Origin: JANNFX01 sp040080075
GTDB lineage: Bacteria; Pseudomonadota; Alphaproteobacteria; Rhizobiales; Hyphomicrobiaceae
Length of the DNA: 11,543 nt
Reading direction: 5' to 3'
NCBI GenBank assembly: GCA_040080075.1
Contig: JBEBJD010000018.1
Span: 1-11,543, forward strand
This document shows positions 1 to 5,734 of the stretch, in pieces. The first letter of the stretch is position 1. Each line of letters starts with the position of its first letter. The notes below the pieces were generated by a model. It searched no databases, was not told the DNA's origin, and was given only the letters and a program-made list of their open reading frames with translations. The translations under genes were made by a program, and so were the position numbers.

Positions 1-336
1 CGTCGCACGGCACACGAGGTTATCGGAATTGAACGCCTCGCGCGCATCGTCGCTGCGCAGTTTGGGATCTGTGTAGGGAAACAGGGCAACCGCGGGAATG
101 CCGAGTGCCACCGCGTCGCGTGCCGCTTCCACGATCAAATCCACGGACAAGCGTTCGACACCGGGCATCGATGCAACTGGCTGGCGCTGTCCCTTGCCTT
201 CAATGACGAACAACGGCCAGATGAGATCGGCGGGCGTAAGTGTGTTTTCACAAACGAGCCTGCGTGACCAGCCGGTGCGGCGGTTGCGGCGCAGGCGGGT
301 GGCCGGATAGGCGGGAGTAGTCTGGGGTGTGGTCAT
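1..336 (-). CDS. hemB: Porphobilinogen synthase (delta-aminolevulinate dehydratase), N-terminal part, cut by window edge
   Basis: This enzyme condenses two molecules of 5-aminolevulinate into porphobilinogen in the cytoplasm, the second committed step of heme synthesis. The 112 visible residues carry family hallmarks: the Arg-rich start (RLRRNRRTGWSRRLV, about residues 14-28), then ENTLTPADLIWPLFV, the conserved PVASMPGVERLSVD, and ALGIPAVALFP. The last visible residues, SDNLVCRAT, also fit. Full-length HemB is about 330-350 residues, so roughly two thirds lies beyond base 1. The ATG at 334-336 gives the expected N-terminus, but no Shine-Dalgarno sequence sits at the usual distance; the nearest AGG is about 15 bases upstream, in the 3' arm of a hairpin. 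The extensin-family gene lies 98 bases upstream on the same strand, so read-through transcription is possible. HemA, the preceding enzyme of the pathway, is encoded at 5735-6967. Identification is secure. Confidence 0.95.
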   Translation of the reverse strand, partial: MTTPQTTPAYPATRLRRNRRTGWSRRLVCENTLTPADLIWPLFVIEGKGQRQPVASMPGVERLSVDLIVEAARDAVALGIPAVALFPYTDPKLRSDDAREAFNSDNLVCRAT

Positions 337-351
337 GGGGCGTCAGCGCAT

Positions 352-410
352 CCTGATTTGTAATCAGGGGGCAACATTGCTGGCTCACCGGCTCGATGCA
401 AGTGGCATCG
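352..410 (-). promoter_or_regulatory. Two hairpins in the hemB upstream/leader region
   Basis: Two perfect inverted repeats lie just upstream of hemB. The first (352-358 with 362-368) pairs CCTGATT with AATCAGG around a 3-base loop. The second (394-399 with 405-410) pairs CGATGC with GCATCG around 5 bases. Neither is followed by a T tract on the minus strand, so they do not look like an intrinsic terminator for the extensin-family gene. Read as hemB mRNA, the first hairpin ends about 12 bases before the hemB ATG region and contains the only AGG nearby. A role in translation or RNA stability is inference only. Confidence 0.4.
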
Positions 411-434
411 CTTGGATTGGCCGGTACTTATCCG

Positions 435-1763
435 TTAATCGCAAATCTTGGTTGTCTTGCGCGGTGCCATGTCGACGTGAAAATGGTTGCGGTGATCGTT
501 GTTGGCTTCTGGGCCGAGCGTAGTGCCAAAAATCCGGCAAGCACTCGCATGGGCCTCGTGCAGGAATACGGCGACTTGCCCACCAGCCGGCGCACCTTTG
601 ACAAAGTCTTGAGCGGTCTTGCCCTTGGTATCTACGCCTTTGGATTTGTCCCTGTCTTTGGGACCGCCCAGGCGGGAACTTTGAAAGCCCATCGCCGGTT
701 CGCGCGGCAATCCTTTGGTGCCGGGATGCTCCTGCAGGCCTTCGGCAATAGTTCCCTTGCTAGGCGGCGCGACTGCACTAATAACAGGTGCTGCCACTGC
801 CGCGCCTGTTTTGCTGTTTGCAATGCCAGCAGCGGCCTGCTCGGCAGCCGCTTTTTCAGCTGCTGCCTTGAGGGCGGCTAAACGTGCGGACTCTTTGGCT
901 GCAGCTGCAATCTCGCGCTGAATGGGACCCCAGCTTTCCAGCACATAGGCCGGTTGCGCCTTGGCCGTTACAAAGCCGCGGATATCAAGCGCATTGGCGC
1001 GGCCATGTTCCGACAGTTTACCTTTGGTGCGTCCGTAAGCATTGCGGCACGAATAATCGCTCATGGTTTGGATCTTGATGATTTCAGACCCGAGGTGCTT
1101 TTTTGCAAGAGGTTGCACGCTCTCATTCATCCAGTGGTGCAAGCTCTGAACCATGTCACAGGTGAGGACTGCGGGGGGATCGAGGGAAATTTGCGGGTTC
1201 TTGCCCAGGCTGATCAGACGTACGGCGGCGGGCGCACCGCACTCGCCATCGCGGAAGGCCGGCTCTGGCACAGTCACGGCGACTACGCCTTTAAGAATGA
1301 CAGTGCAGCGGGCCTTGGCGAGTTCGATATCCTGCGCCGCCCATTCTGTTGGCACGGGCGGCTCAGCGGGCGCCGTTGCAGGTGTAGCGGCGGAAGCGGG
1401 CGGTGTTGCCGTCGTGGCGGCAGGGACCTTTTCGACGCTGGGTGAGGGCGTTTTTTTTACCGTGTCCTGCTGGCTCTCCACGTTGGGGGAAGCCGTGCTC
1501 ACCAAAGGCGGTTTGGCGGTTGGCGTGGTCTTTTCTACGGTGGCTGGCAGCTTTCGATCAGACTTGGGTTGCTCTGGAGTAGGGGACACCTTGTCTGGGG
1601 CCGTTTTTTGTGTGGTGGTTTTATCTGGGGTGGTAATGACCGCCCCTGTCTTATCGCGGGGCTTTTTCATTGGCACCGGGATATCGCCCGCAACTGCGCC
1701 AGCACAAACGAGCGCTGCGAGAACCGCGCCCGTCATGCCTGCGATGAGACTGCGTAACCACAT
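435..1763 (-). CDS. Secreted extensin-family (Extensin_C domain) protein with a large in-domain insert
   Basis: The chosen start (ATG at 1761-1763) gives a typical export signal: MWLRSLIAGM, then a hydrophobic Ala/Val/Leu stretch ending near AGAVAG (residues 21-26). A TTAGGA motif about 10 bases upstream supports it. Upstream in-frame ATGs would bury this signal behind a 45-49 residue extension. Residues 28-140 are a Pro/Thr/Ala/Lys-rich linker. The Extensin_C domain follows to the end (442 residues in all), with YSCR (237-240), SEHGRANALDI (251-261), HASACRIFGTTLGP (405-418) and HFHVD (427-431). Cysteines at 153, 175, 202, 239, 409 and 441 could form disulfides in the periplasm. The spacing of SxHxxxxAxD and HxH resembles zinc peptidases of the LAS/M15 type, so a cell-wall hydrolase role is possible but unproven. 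An Ala/Lys/Glu-rich segment (about 283-385) interrupts the domain. The biochemical function of this family is not established. Confidence 0.85.
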   Translation of the reverse strand: MWLRSLIAGMTGAVLAALVCAGAVAGDIPVPMKKPRDKTGAVITTPDKTTTQKTAPDKVSPTPEQPKSDRKLPATVEKTTPTAKPPLVSTASPNVESQQDTVKKTPSPSVEKVPAATTATPPASAATPATAPAEPPVPTEWAAQDIELAKARCTVILKGVVAVTVPEPAFRDGECGAPAAVRLISLGKNPQISLDPPAVLTCDMVQSLHHWMNESVQPLAKKHLGSEIIKIQTMSDYSCRNAYGRTKGKLSEHGRANALDIRGFVTAKAQPAYVLESWGPIQREIAAAAKESARLAALKAAAEKAAAEQAAAGIANSKTGAAVAAPVISAVAPPSKGTIAEGLQEHPGTKGLPREPAMGFQSSRLGGPKDRDKSKGVDTKGKTAQDFVKGAPAGGQVAVFLHEAHASACRIFGTTLGPEANNDHRNHFHVDMAPRKTTKICD

Positions 1764-1847
1764 TTTAAATCGCATCCTAACGCCCAACCGGGCAGCACAT
1801 GATCGCAACGTGTGGAAAGAGTGCCGGAATTCGCTCGCCTGAGAATC

Positions 1848-1875
1848 TCTATAGCGGCAAAATGCGGCTGTGCAA
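1848..1875 (-). promoter_or_regulatory. Possible promoter of the extensin-family gene
   Basis: On the minus strand TTGCAC (1870-1875) and TATAGA (1848-1853) are separated by 16 bases, about 85 bases before the extensin-family start. The -35 match is weak (TTG only), so this is a tentative call. The remaining part of the 184-base divergent gap toward the hydrolase gene shows only short dyads (for example around 1871-1881) and no convincing plus-strand promoter. Confidence 0.3.
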
Positions 1876-1947
1876 CACACGGAACCCAAGTGCAGGTGTG
1901 AATACGACACATATTTTTAGACTAGCAGTTTTTGCAGGATGCGCGAA

Positions 1948-3072
1948 ATGACAGACCTAGGAAACGTTGCGACGGTTGCGGCCCAGTCAGATGCCCCCCC
2001 TGCCGGTGATCTCAAGGTCAACTCCCTGGGAGCGGTGTTGCAAGTCACGCTTGACCGCCCGCGCGCCCTCAATGCGCTGACACATGCTATGCGCACGGGT
2101 TTTGGCGACGTGCTAACCCGAGCCTCGCGCGATCCCAATACATATTGCGTGGTGCTGCAATCCGCTACTGCCAAAGCGTTTTCAGCCGGGTCGGACGTGC
2201 GTGAAATCGTGGCGGCTGCAAAGGCCAGTATCGTCGAAGCCCGGCGGCTGTTTGCCGAAGAATATGCTCGCAACTGGCATTGCGAATGCTTCTCCAAGCC
2301 TACCATCTCGCTGATTGATGGCATTGTCATGGGCGGCGGTGTTGGAATTTCGCTCTATGGCACGCATCGTGTCGCGGGCGAGGGTTACCGGTTTGCCATG
2401 CCCGAAACGGGAATCGGGCTGTTTCCAGATGTTGGAACCTGTCATGCCTTCGCGCGGATGCCCGGACACATAGGGGAATACCTCGGCCTGACTGGCCAGA
2501 TAATCGGCCGGGCCGATGCCTACGCGCTGGGACTGGCCACACACTGTATTGGGGCCAGTGAGTTTGACGCGATCAAGGAGCTGCTGGCTGATGCCGAAAC
2601 GGTCGATCCTGTGCTCGATGACCGTCATGTGGATCCTGGTCTAGGGGACCTTGAGGCCCACCGGGAGACCATTGACCTCTGTTTTGGGGCGGCCAGCGTC
2701 GAAGACATCGTCGCCCGACTGCGGGCGGTTACCGGCAGAGACCAAGGTTGGGCTCAGGCCGCGGCAGCGACCCTCAGCGCGCGTTCGCCTGTGTCACTCA
2801 AGATCACGTTGCGCCATATCCGTCAGGCTTCGCTCCTCGATTTGCGCGAGACGCTGCATCTCGACTACCGCATCGCCTGCCATTGTTTGGCGGGGCATGA
2901 CTTTTATGAAGGCGCCCGTGCCGTTCTCATCGACAAGGATGGCGCGCCAAAATGGATGCCTGCGCAACTTGGCGGCATTTCCGGCGCCATGGTCGAGGCC
3001 TATTTCAAGCCTCTCGAGTGCGCCGAACTGCTTCTGCCGACGCGCAGTGATATGCAGGCGGCTCGCGCCTAA
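1948..3072 (+). CDS. 3-hydroxyisobutyryl-CoA hydrolase-like enzyme (enoyl-CoA hydratase/isomerase superfamily)
   Basis: The closest recognisable activity is hydrolysis of 3-hydroxyisobutyryl-CoA in valine catabolism, which frees 3-hydroxyisobutyrate from CoA. The 374-residue length fits that subfamily, which is longer than ordinary enoyl-CoA hydratases (about 260). Crotonase-fold motifs are seen in order: LDRPRALNALT (35-45), the first oxyanion-hole region AFSAGSDVRE (77-86), KPTISLIDGIVMGGGVGIS (117-135), and the diagnostic MPETGIGLFPDVG (151-163), whose Glu153 and Asp161 correspond to catalytic positions of this hydrolase family. The C-terminal DYRIACHCLAGHDFYEGARA and PKWMPAQL are also typical. 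The family more often has AGGD where this protein has AGSD. ATG 1948 is preferred over ATG 1939 because AGGA (1936-1939) lies 8 bases before it and would overlap the earlier ATG. The gene appears monocistronic. Exact substrate is inferred; another short-chain acyl-CoA is possible. Confidence 0.85.
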   Translation: MTDLGNVATVAAQSDAPPAGDLKVNSLGAVLQVTLDRPRALNALTHAMRTGFGDVLTRASRDPNTYCVVLQSATAKAFSAGSDVREIVAAAKASIVEARRLFAEEYARNWHCECFSKPTISLIDGIVMGGGVGISLYGTHRVAGEGYRFAMPETGIGLFPDVGTCHAFARMPGHIGEYLGLTGQIIGRADAYALGLATHCIGASEFDAIKELLADAETVDPVLDDRHVDPGLGDLEAHRETIDLCFGAASVEDIVARLRAVTGRDQGWAQAAAATLSARSPVSLKITLRHIRQASLLDLRETLHLDYRIACHCLAGHDFYEGARAVLIDKDGAPKWMPAQLGGISGAMVEAYFKPLECAELLLPTRSDMQAARA

Positions 3073-3194
3073 CCTGCGCCACGCTCACGCGGTGGCTTGA
3101 ACGTTTGCATAATACTTGTGCCCCAAACAGGTGGGATCGGCGCAGTTTACGCATCTTGCCGGTAGAATAAGGCGTCTGAAGACCATCGGCCGCG

Positions 3195-3208
3195 TGTTCA
3201 GGTGAACA
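3195..3208. promoter_or_regulatory. Dyad TGTTCA-GG-TGAACA upstream of ldtR, candidate regulator site
   Basis: Six-base perfect arms flank a two-base centre, giving a 14-base dyad that ends 9 bases before the proposed ldtR -35 hexamer. MarR-family proteins bind such palindromes, and LdtR is described as an activator that also binds its own promoter region. Position upstream of -35 would suit activation. Assignment to LdtR is inference; another regulator could use it. Confidence 0.4.
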
Positions 3209-3217
3209 AAGCCTTTC

Positions 3218-3246
3218 TTGGCACCCCCCGTTACTGTTCTTTTACT
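3218..3246 (+). promoter_or_regulatory. Candidate ldtR promoter
   Basis: TTGGCA (3218-3223, 5 of 6 to TTGACA) and TTTACT (3241-3246, 4 of 6 to TATAAT) are separated by exactly 17 bases. The leader would be about 85 bases and includes a small hairpin GCCGG-AAAA-CCGGC (3294-3307) just before the ribosome binding site. The 264-base gap from 3073 otherwise shows only a weak 5-bp hairpin near 3079-3096 behind the hydrolase gene. Confidence 0.5.
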
Positions 3247-3336
3247 ATGCCTATTCAGGTAACTTTTAGGGGTCTGCGATACTTTGGGGGCAAGCCGGAA
3301 AACCGGCAACTAGGCAAACAGGTATGAGGCAGGTCC

Positions 3337-3846
3337 ATGAGTGTTGCGTTTGATGTCGCGCGTCCCCGCGTGCCGGTGCAGAATGAAGAGTTCCGCACCG
3401 AATATTTGCAGGCATTGCGGCTCATCGAGCGTTTGCATCGCCTGCTTCTCGATGTCATCAAAGACGAGTTCGATCGCCTCGGTGGTTCGGAGCTCAACAG
3501 CGTCCAGGCCCTTCTGATGTACAACATCGGTGAAGGCGAACTGACGGCCGGTGAATTGAAAAGCCGCGGTTACTACCTCGGTTCGAACGTCTCATACAAT
3601 CTCAAGAAATTGGTTGATATGGGCTACATCGACTACAAGCGGTCAGAGTCCGACCGCCGCAGCGTGCGCGTATCGTTGTCGCAAAAGGGCAAGGATGCCT
3701 GCACCGTGGTGCAAAAACTTTATCAGCGCCAGCTCGGCTCGATCGAAGCTGTGGGCGAAATTTCGAGCGACGACTTCCGCGGCCTCAACAAGGCTTTGGT
3801 TCGCCTGGAGCGGTTCTGGTCGGATCAGATTCGCTATCGCCTCTAG
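3337..3846 (+). CDS. ldtR: MarR-family transcriptional regulator, LdtR type
   Basis: LdtR is a DNA-binding regulator that, in 'Candidatus Liberibacter asiaticus' and related Rhizobiales, controls the adjacent L,D-transpeptidase gene and stress tolerance. This 169-residue protein has the N-terminal dimerisation helices (about 18-48), a winged helix-turn-helix from about 52 to 118 with recognition helix GSNVSYNLKKLVDMGYI (82-98), and a wing SESDRRSVRVSLS (103-115). The C-terminal helices (about 119-165) complete the dimer. GAGG (3326-3329) sits 7 bases before the ATG. Its own terminator follows directly, and ldtP begins 196 bases downstream, so the two genes are probably separate transcription units linked by regulation. 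The pairing with ldtP is what raises this from generic MarR to LdtR. Identification is good by residue pattern and context. Confidence 0.9.
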   Translation: MSVAFDVARPRVPVQNEEFRTEYLQALRLIERLHRLLLDVIKDEFDRLGGSELNSVQALLMYNIGEGELTAGELKSRGYYLGSNVSYNLKKLVDMGYIDYKRSESDRRSVRVSLSQKGKDACTVVQKLYQRQLGSIEAVGEISSDDFRGLNKALVRLERFWSDQIRYRL

Positions 3847-3878
3847 AACGGGACTGTCGCTTCAAAACTGTTGGAAAA

Positions 3879-3907
3879 GGGCTGCAGACCTGCTGCGGCC
3901 CTTTTTT
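3879..3907 (+). terminator. Intrinsic terminator of ldtR
   Basis: A 9-bp stem (GGGCTGCAG at 3879-3887 with CTGCGGCCC at 3893-3901, one G-T wobble) closes a 5-base loop and is followed by six T (3902-3907). It starts 32 bases after the ldtR stop. Confidence 0.9.
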
Positions 3908-3940
3908 GTTGCGCTGCCACATCATAAGCCTGTCATGAGC

Positions 3941-3969
3941 TTGAAAAATACTGATTCCGGCTGTTTTAT
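3941..3969 (+). promoter_or_regulatory. Candidate ldtP promoter
   Basis: TTGAAA (3941-3946, 5 of 6) and TTTTAT (3964-3969, 4 of 6) are separated by 17 bases, just downstream of the ldtR terminator and about 73 bases before the ldtP start. The spacer holds TACTGATTC (3949-3957), similar to TACTGTTC (3232-3239) in the spacer of the proposed ldtR promoter. The TTGAAA hexamer also overlaps a loose dyad AAGC...GCTT (3926-3942). Confidence 0.5.
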
Positions 3970-4042
3970 CGGCTGCGAATAGCGCAAAGGATGATGCCTG
4001 CCCGGAAGGCCACGATCAGCGGGCATCGATGAGGCTGCATAC

Positions 4043-5347
4043 ATGATGGATTGCACGGCACGGAGTACGGCCATTGTCCCGGCACTGACCAGGATTTTAC
4101 GCACGGTATCGCTGCCCCTCGTTTTTGGCGGGCTGCTTGCCATGCCGCCCGGTTTACAAGCCCGTGCCCAAGAATGGGGTCTGCAGATGGGCCCGACGGG
4201 GCCCGGCACAGGCGGATCGACTGATCGCGAGTTCATCAAGGAATGGGAAGGCAATCCTCCACCTGGATTTGCCACACTTTCCCCCGCCAACATTGCAGCC
4301 ACCAACGCTGCCATCAAACGTTATTCAACGATCGTCGCGGCTGGCGGCTGGAAAGTGGTACCCGAAATCGAGATGAGGTCTGGCCAGACCCATTTTGCCG
4401 TCAGCGTTCTACGCGACCGGCTCGCTGCATCGGGCGATCTCAAGGATGCCACCAGTGGCGATGAGTTCTTCGATGGTGCCTTGGAAACCGCGGTCAAGCA
4501 CTTCCAGGCGACAAACGGTTTGACGCCAACCGGCACGGTTGATGCGCGCACGATTGCTGCCCTCAATATACCCGCGGCCGGGCGCCTGAAGCAGCTTAAG
4601 AATAATATCGCGCGCTTGCAGGGCTATGCCGATATCTCCAAGAAGAGATATGTTGTTGTTAATATTCCCGCGGCCCATGTCGAAGCGGTTGAAGGCGGCA
4701 AAGTCGTTGCCCGCTATGCCGGCGTGGTCGGCACGCCCGAGCGGCCCACGCCATTACTGCGCTCGACCATTTCGCAAATGAACTTCAATCCGGTTTGGCG
4801 CTTGCCGCCAACCGTCATCAATAAAGACCTGATCCCGCGCGGCCAGGAAATGCAAAAGGCCGGCAAGAACGTGCTCGTCAAATTCGGTATCGATGCTTAC
4901 GACGGAAGCGGCAAGAAAGTTGACCCCGAGAGCATCGATTGGAGTTCGGCAAAGCCGCAGGGCTTCAGCTACAGCCAGCAGCCGGGTAAGGAAAACCCCC
5001 TCGGGTTCTTGAAGATCAACTTCAATTCCGCGAACTCCGTTTACATGCACGACACGCCAAAAGAGGGTCTCTTCGGGCGCAATTTCCGTGCCGCCAGCTC
5101 GGGCTGCATCCGTGTCAACAATATCGAGCAACTCGCCGTCTGGCTGCTCAGGGGCAACCCCGGCTGGGGCGAAAGCCAGGTTCAGTCGATCAAGGACAGC
5201 GGTAAGCGCCAGGACGTCACCTTAAAAGTGCCAGTTCCGCTCTACTTTGTTTACATCACGGCTTGGGCAACAGAAGACGGCGCCGTGCAGTTCCGCCGCG
5301 ACCTCTACAATCGCGACGGCATCGGCGAGACAGCCGTCACGTATTAA
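4043..5347 (+). CDS. ldtP: Periplasmic L,D-transpeptidase (YkuD domain with peptidoglycan-binding domain), LdtP
   Basis: L,D-transpeptidases form 3-3 cross-links in peptidoglycan or attach proteins to it, using a catalytic cysteine in the periplasm. The 434-residue protein has an N-terminal signal with a hydrophobic core LPLVFGGLLAM (24-34) and a likely cleavage after ARA (residue 42). A peptidoglycan-binding domain spans about 114-175 (AVSVLRDRLAASGDL, TAVKHFQATNGLTPTGTVD). The YkuD domain runs from about 202 to 370 with the catalytic signature HDTP (336-339) and SSGCIRV (352-358), making Cys355 the nucleophile and His336 near it. This layout resembles YcbB/LdtD-like enzymes. GAGG (4031-4034) lies 8 bases before the first of two tandem ATGs. 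Its regulator LdtR is encoded immediately upstream. No intrinsic terminator is visible after the stop. All catalytic residues are present, so it should be active. Confidence 0.93.
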   Translation: MMDCTARSTAIVPALTRILRTVSLPLVFGGLLAMPPGLQARAQEWGLQMGPTGPGTGGSTDREFIKEWEGNPPPGFATLSPANIAATNAAIKRYSTIVAAGGWKVVPEIEMRSGQTHFAVSVLRDRLAASGDLKDATSGDEFFDGALETAVKHFQATNGLTPTGTVDARTIAALNIPAAGRLKQLKNNIARLQGYADISKKRYVVVNIPAAHVEAVEGGKVVARYAGVVGTPERPTPLLRSTISQMNFNPVWRLPPTVINKDLIPRGQEMQKAGKNVLVKFGIDAYDGSGKKVDPESIDWSSAKPQGFSYSQQPGKENPLGFLKINFNSANSVYMHDTPKEGLFGRNFRAASSGCIRVNNIEQLAVWLLRGNPGWGESQVQSIKDSGKRQDVTLKVPVPLYFVYITAWATEDGAVQFRRDLYNRDGIGETAVTY

Positions 5348-5591
5348 TTGGCACATCTTGGCACGTTCGCGGCCATCGAGGGCGGATAGCGCGCCGTGAC
5401 TGAAGTTCCAGCGCTGGGTAATGATTGGCGCGTGGGACTTCTCCTCCTGACCGGCACAGGCATGCGGTGTTGTCCAGCCGTCTGGGACCGGACGGGGTTA
5501 AGACTGATGCTTACTGTGATCGTGGAGTAAAAGGGCTGCGGGGATCACTACTCCGCCGCATATTTGCCGCAGGTCCGCCAGGGGCACGCCA

Positions 5592-5605
5592 TTGTCCTAG
5601 ATCAA
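5592..5605. promoter_or_regulatory. FNR/FixK-type anaerobox upstream of hemA
   Basis: TTGTC-CTAG-ATCAA matches the FNR/FixK consensus TTGAT-N4-ATCAA in 8 of 10 positions, with a perfect right half and the following G often seen in rhizobial sites. Its centre is 136 bases before the hemA ATG. A -10-like TACACT (5633-5638) would place the box about 45 bases before a start near 5644, close to a class II activator position. Oxygen-linked control of hemA by FNR/FixK-type regulators is known in several alphaproteobacteria. Function here is inference. Confidence 0.6.
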
Positions 5606-5696
5606 GGAATTATCCGCCGGTCTGAGACGTTCTACACTTTAGCAGGCCGCGACAACTCAGTCTGTTGATTTGGCTAGATGGACGGCTAAAGTCTGG

Positions 5697-5711
5697 TTAG
5701 AAGCACTATAA
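5697..5711. promoter_or_regulatory. Weak Irr/ICE-like dyad before hemA
   Basis: TTAGAA-GCA-CTATAA has the half-site and 3-base spacing of the rhizobial iron control element (TTAGAA-N3-TTCTAA), with a perfect left half and a 4-of-6 right half. It lies 23 bases before the hemA ATG and downstream of the proposed transcription start, where binding would block elongation. TATAAA within it (5707-5712) could equally be chance AT-richness. Confidence 0.25.
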
Positions 5712-5734
5712 ACTAGGTCGGGGATCACGTTTTG

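Larger units (their letters stand above)
5348..5734. other. 387-base intergenic region before hemA with several small elements
   Basis: I see no convincing gene here; a 66-codon frame at 5425-5625 lacks family features and a ribosome binding site. Seen directly: a tandem TTGGCAC repeat (5348-5354 and 5358-5364), the perfect palindrome CCAGCGCTGG (5408-5417), a hairpin CCGTC/GACGG near 5478-5495, two interleaved inverted repeats (5516-5554), an FNR/FixK-like box (5592-5605) and an Irr-like dyad (5697-5711). The density of elements fits a regulated upstream region for hemA. Confidence 0.6.

Noticed and set aside
326..401. Complete tRNA gene around the tRNA-Thr-like anticodon arm
   Set aside because: No acceptor stem pairing or T arm with GTTC can be formed, and the region overlaps the hemB start.
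1764..1910. N-terminal extension of the extensin-family protein
   Set aside because: It would place 49 residues, several of them Cys and Arg, before a clear signal peptide, and upstream ATGs have no better ribosome binding site.
5425..5625. 66-codon frame in the ldtP-hemA gap
   Set aside because: No ribosome binding site, no recognisable composition, and it overlaps the proposed anaerobox region.
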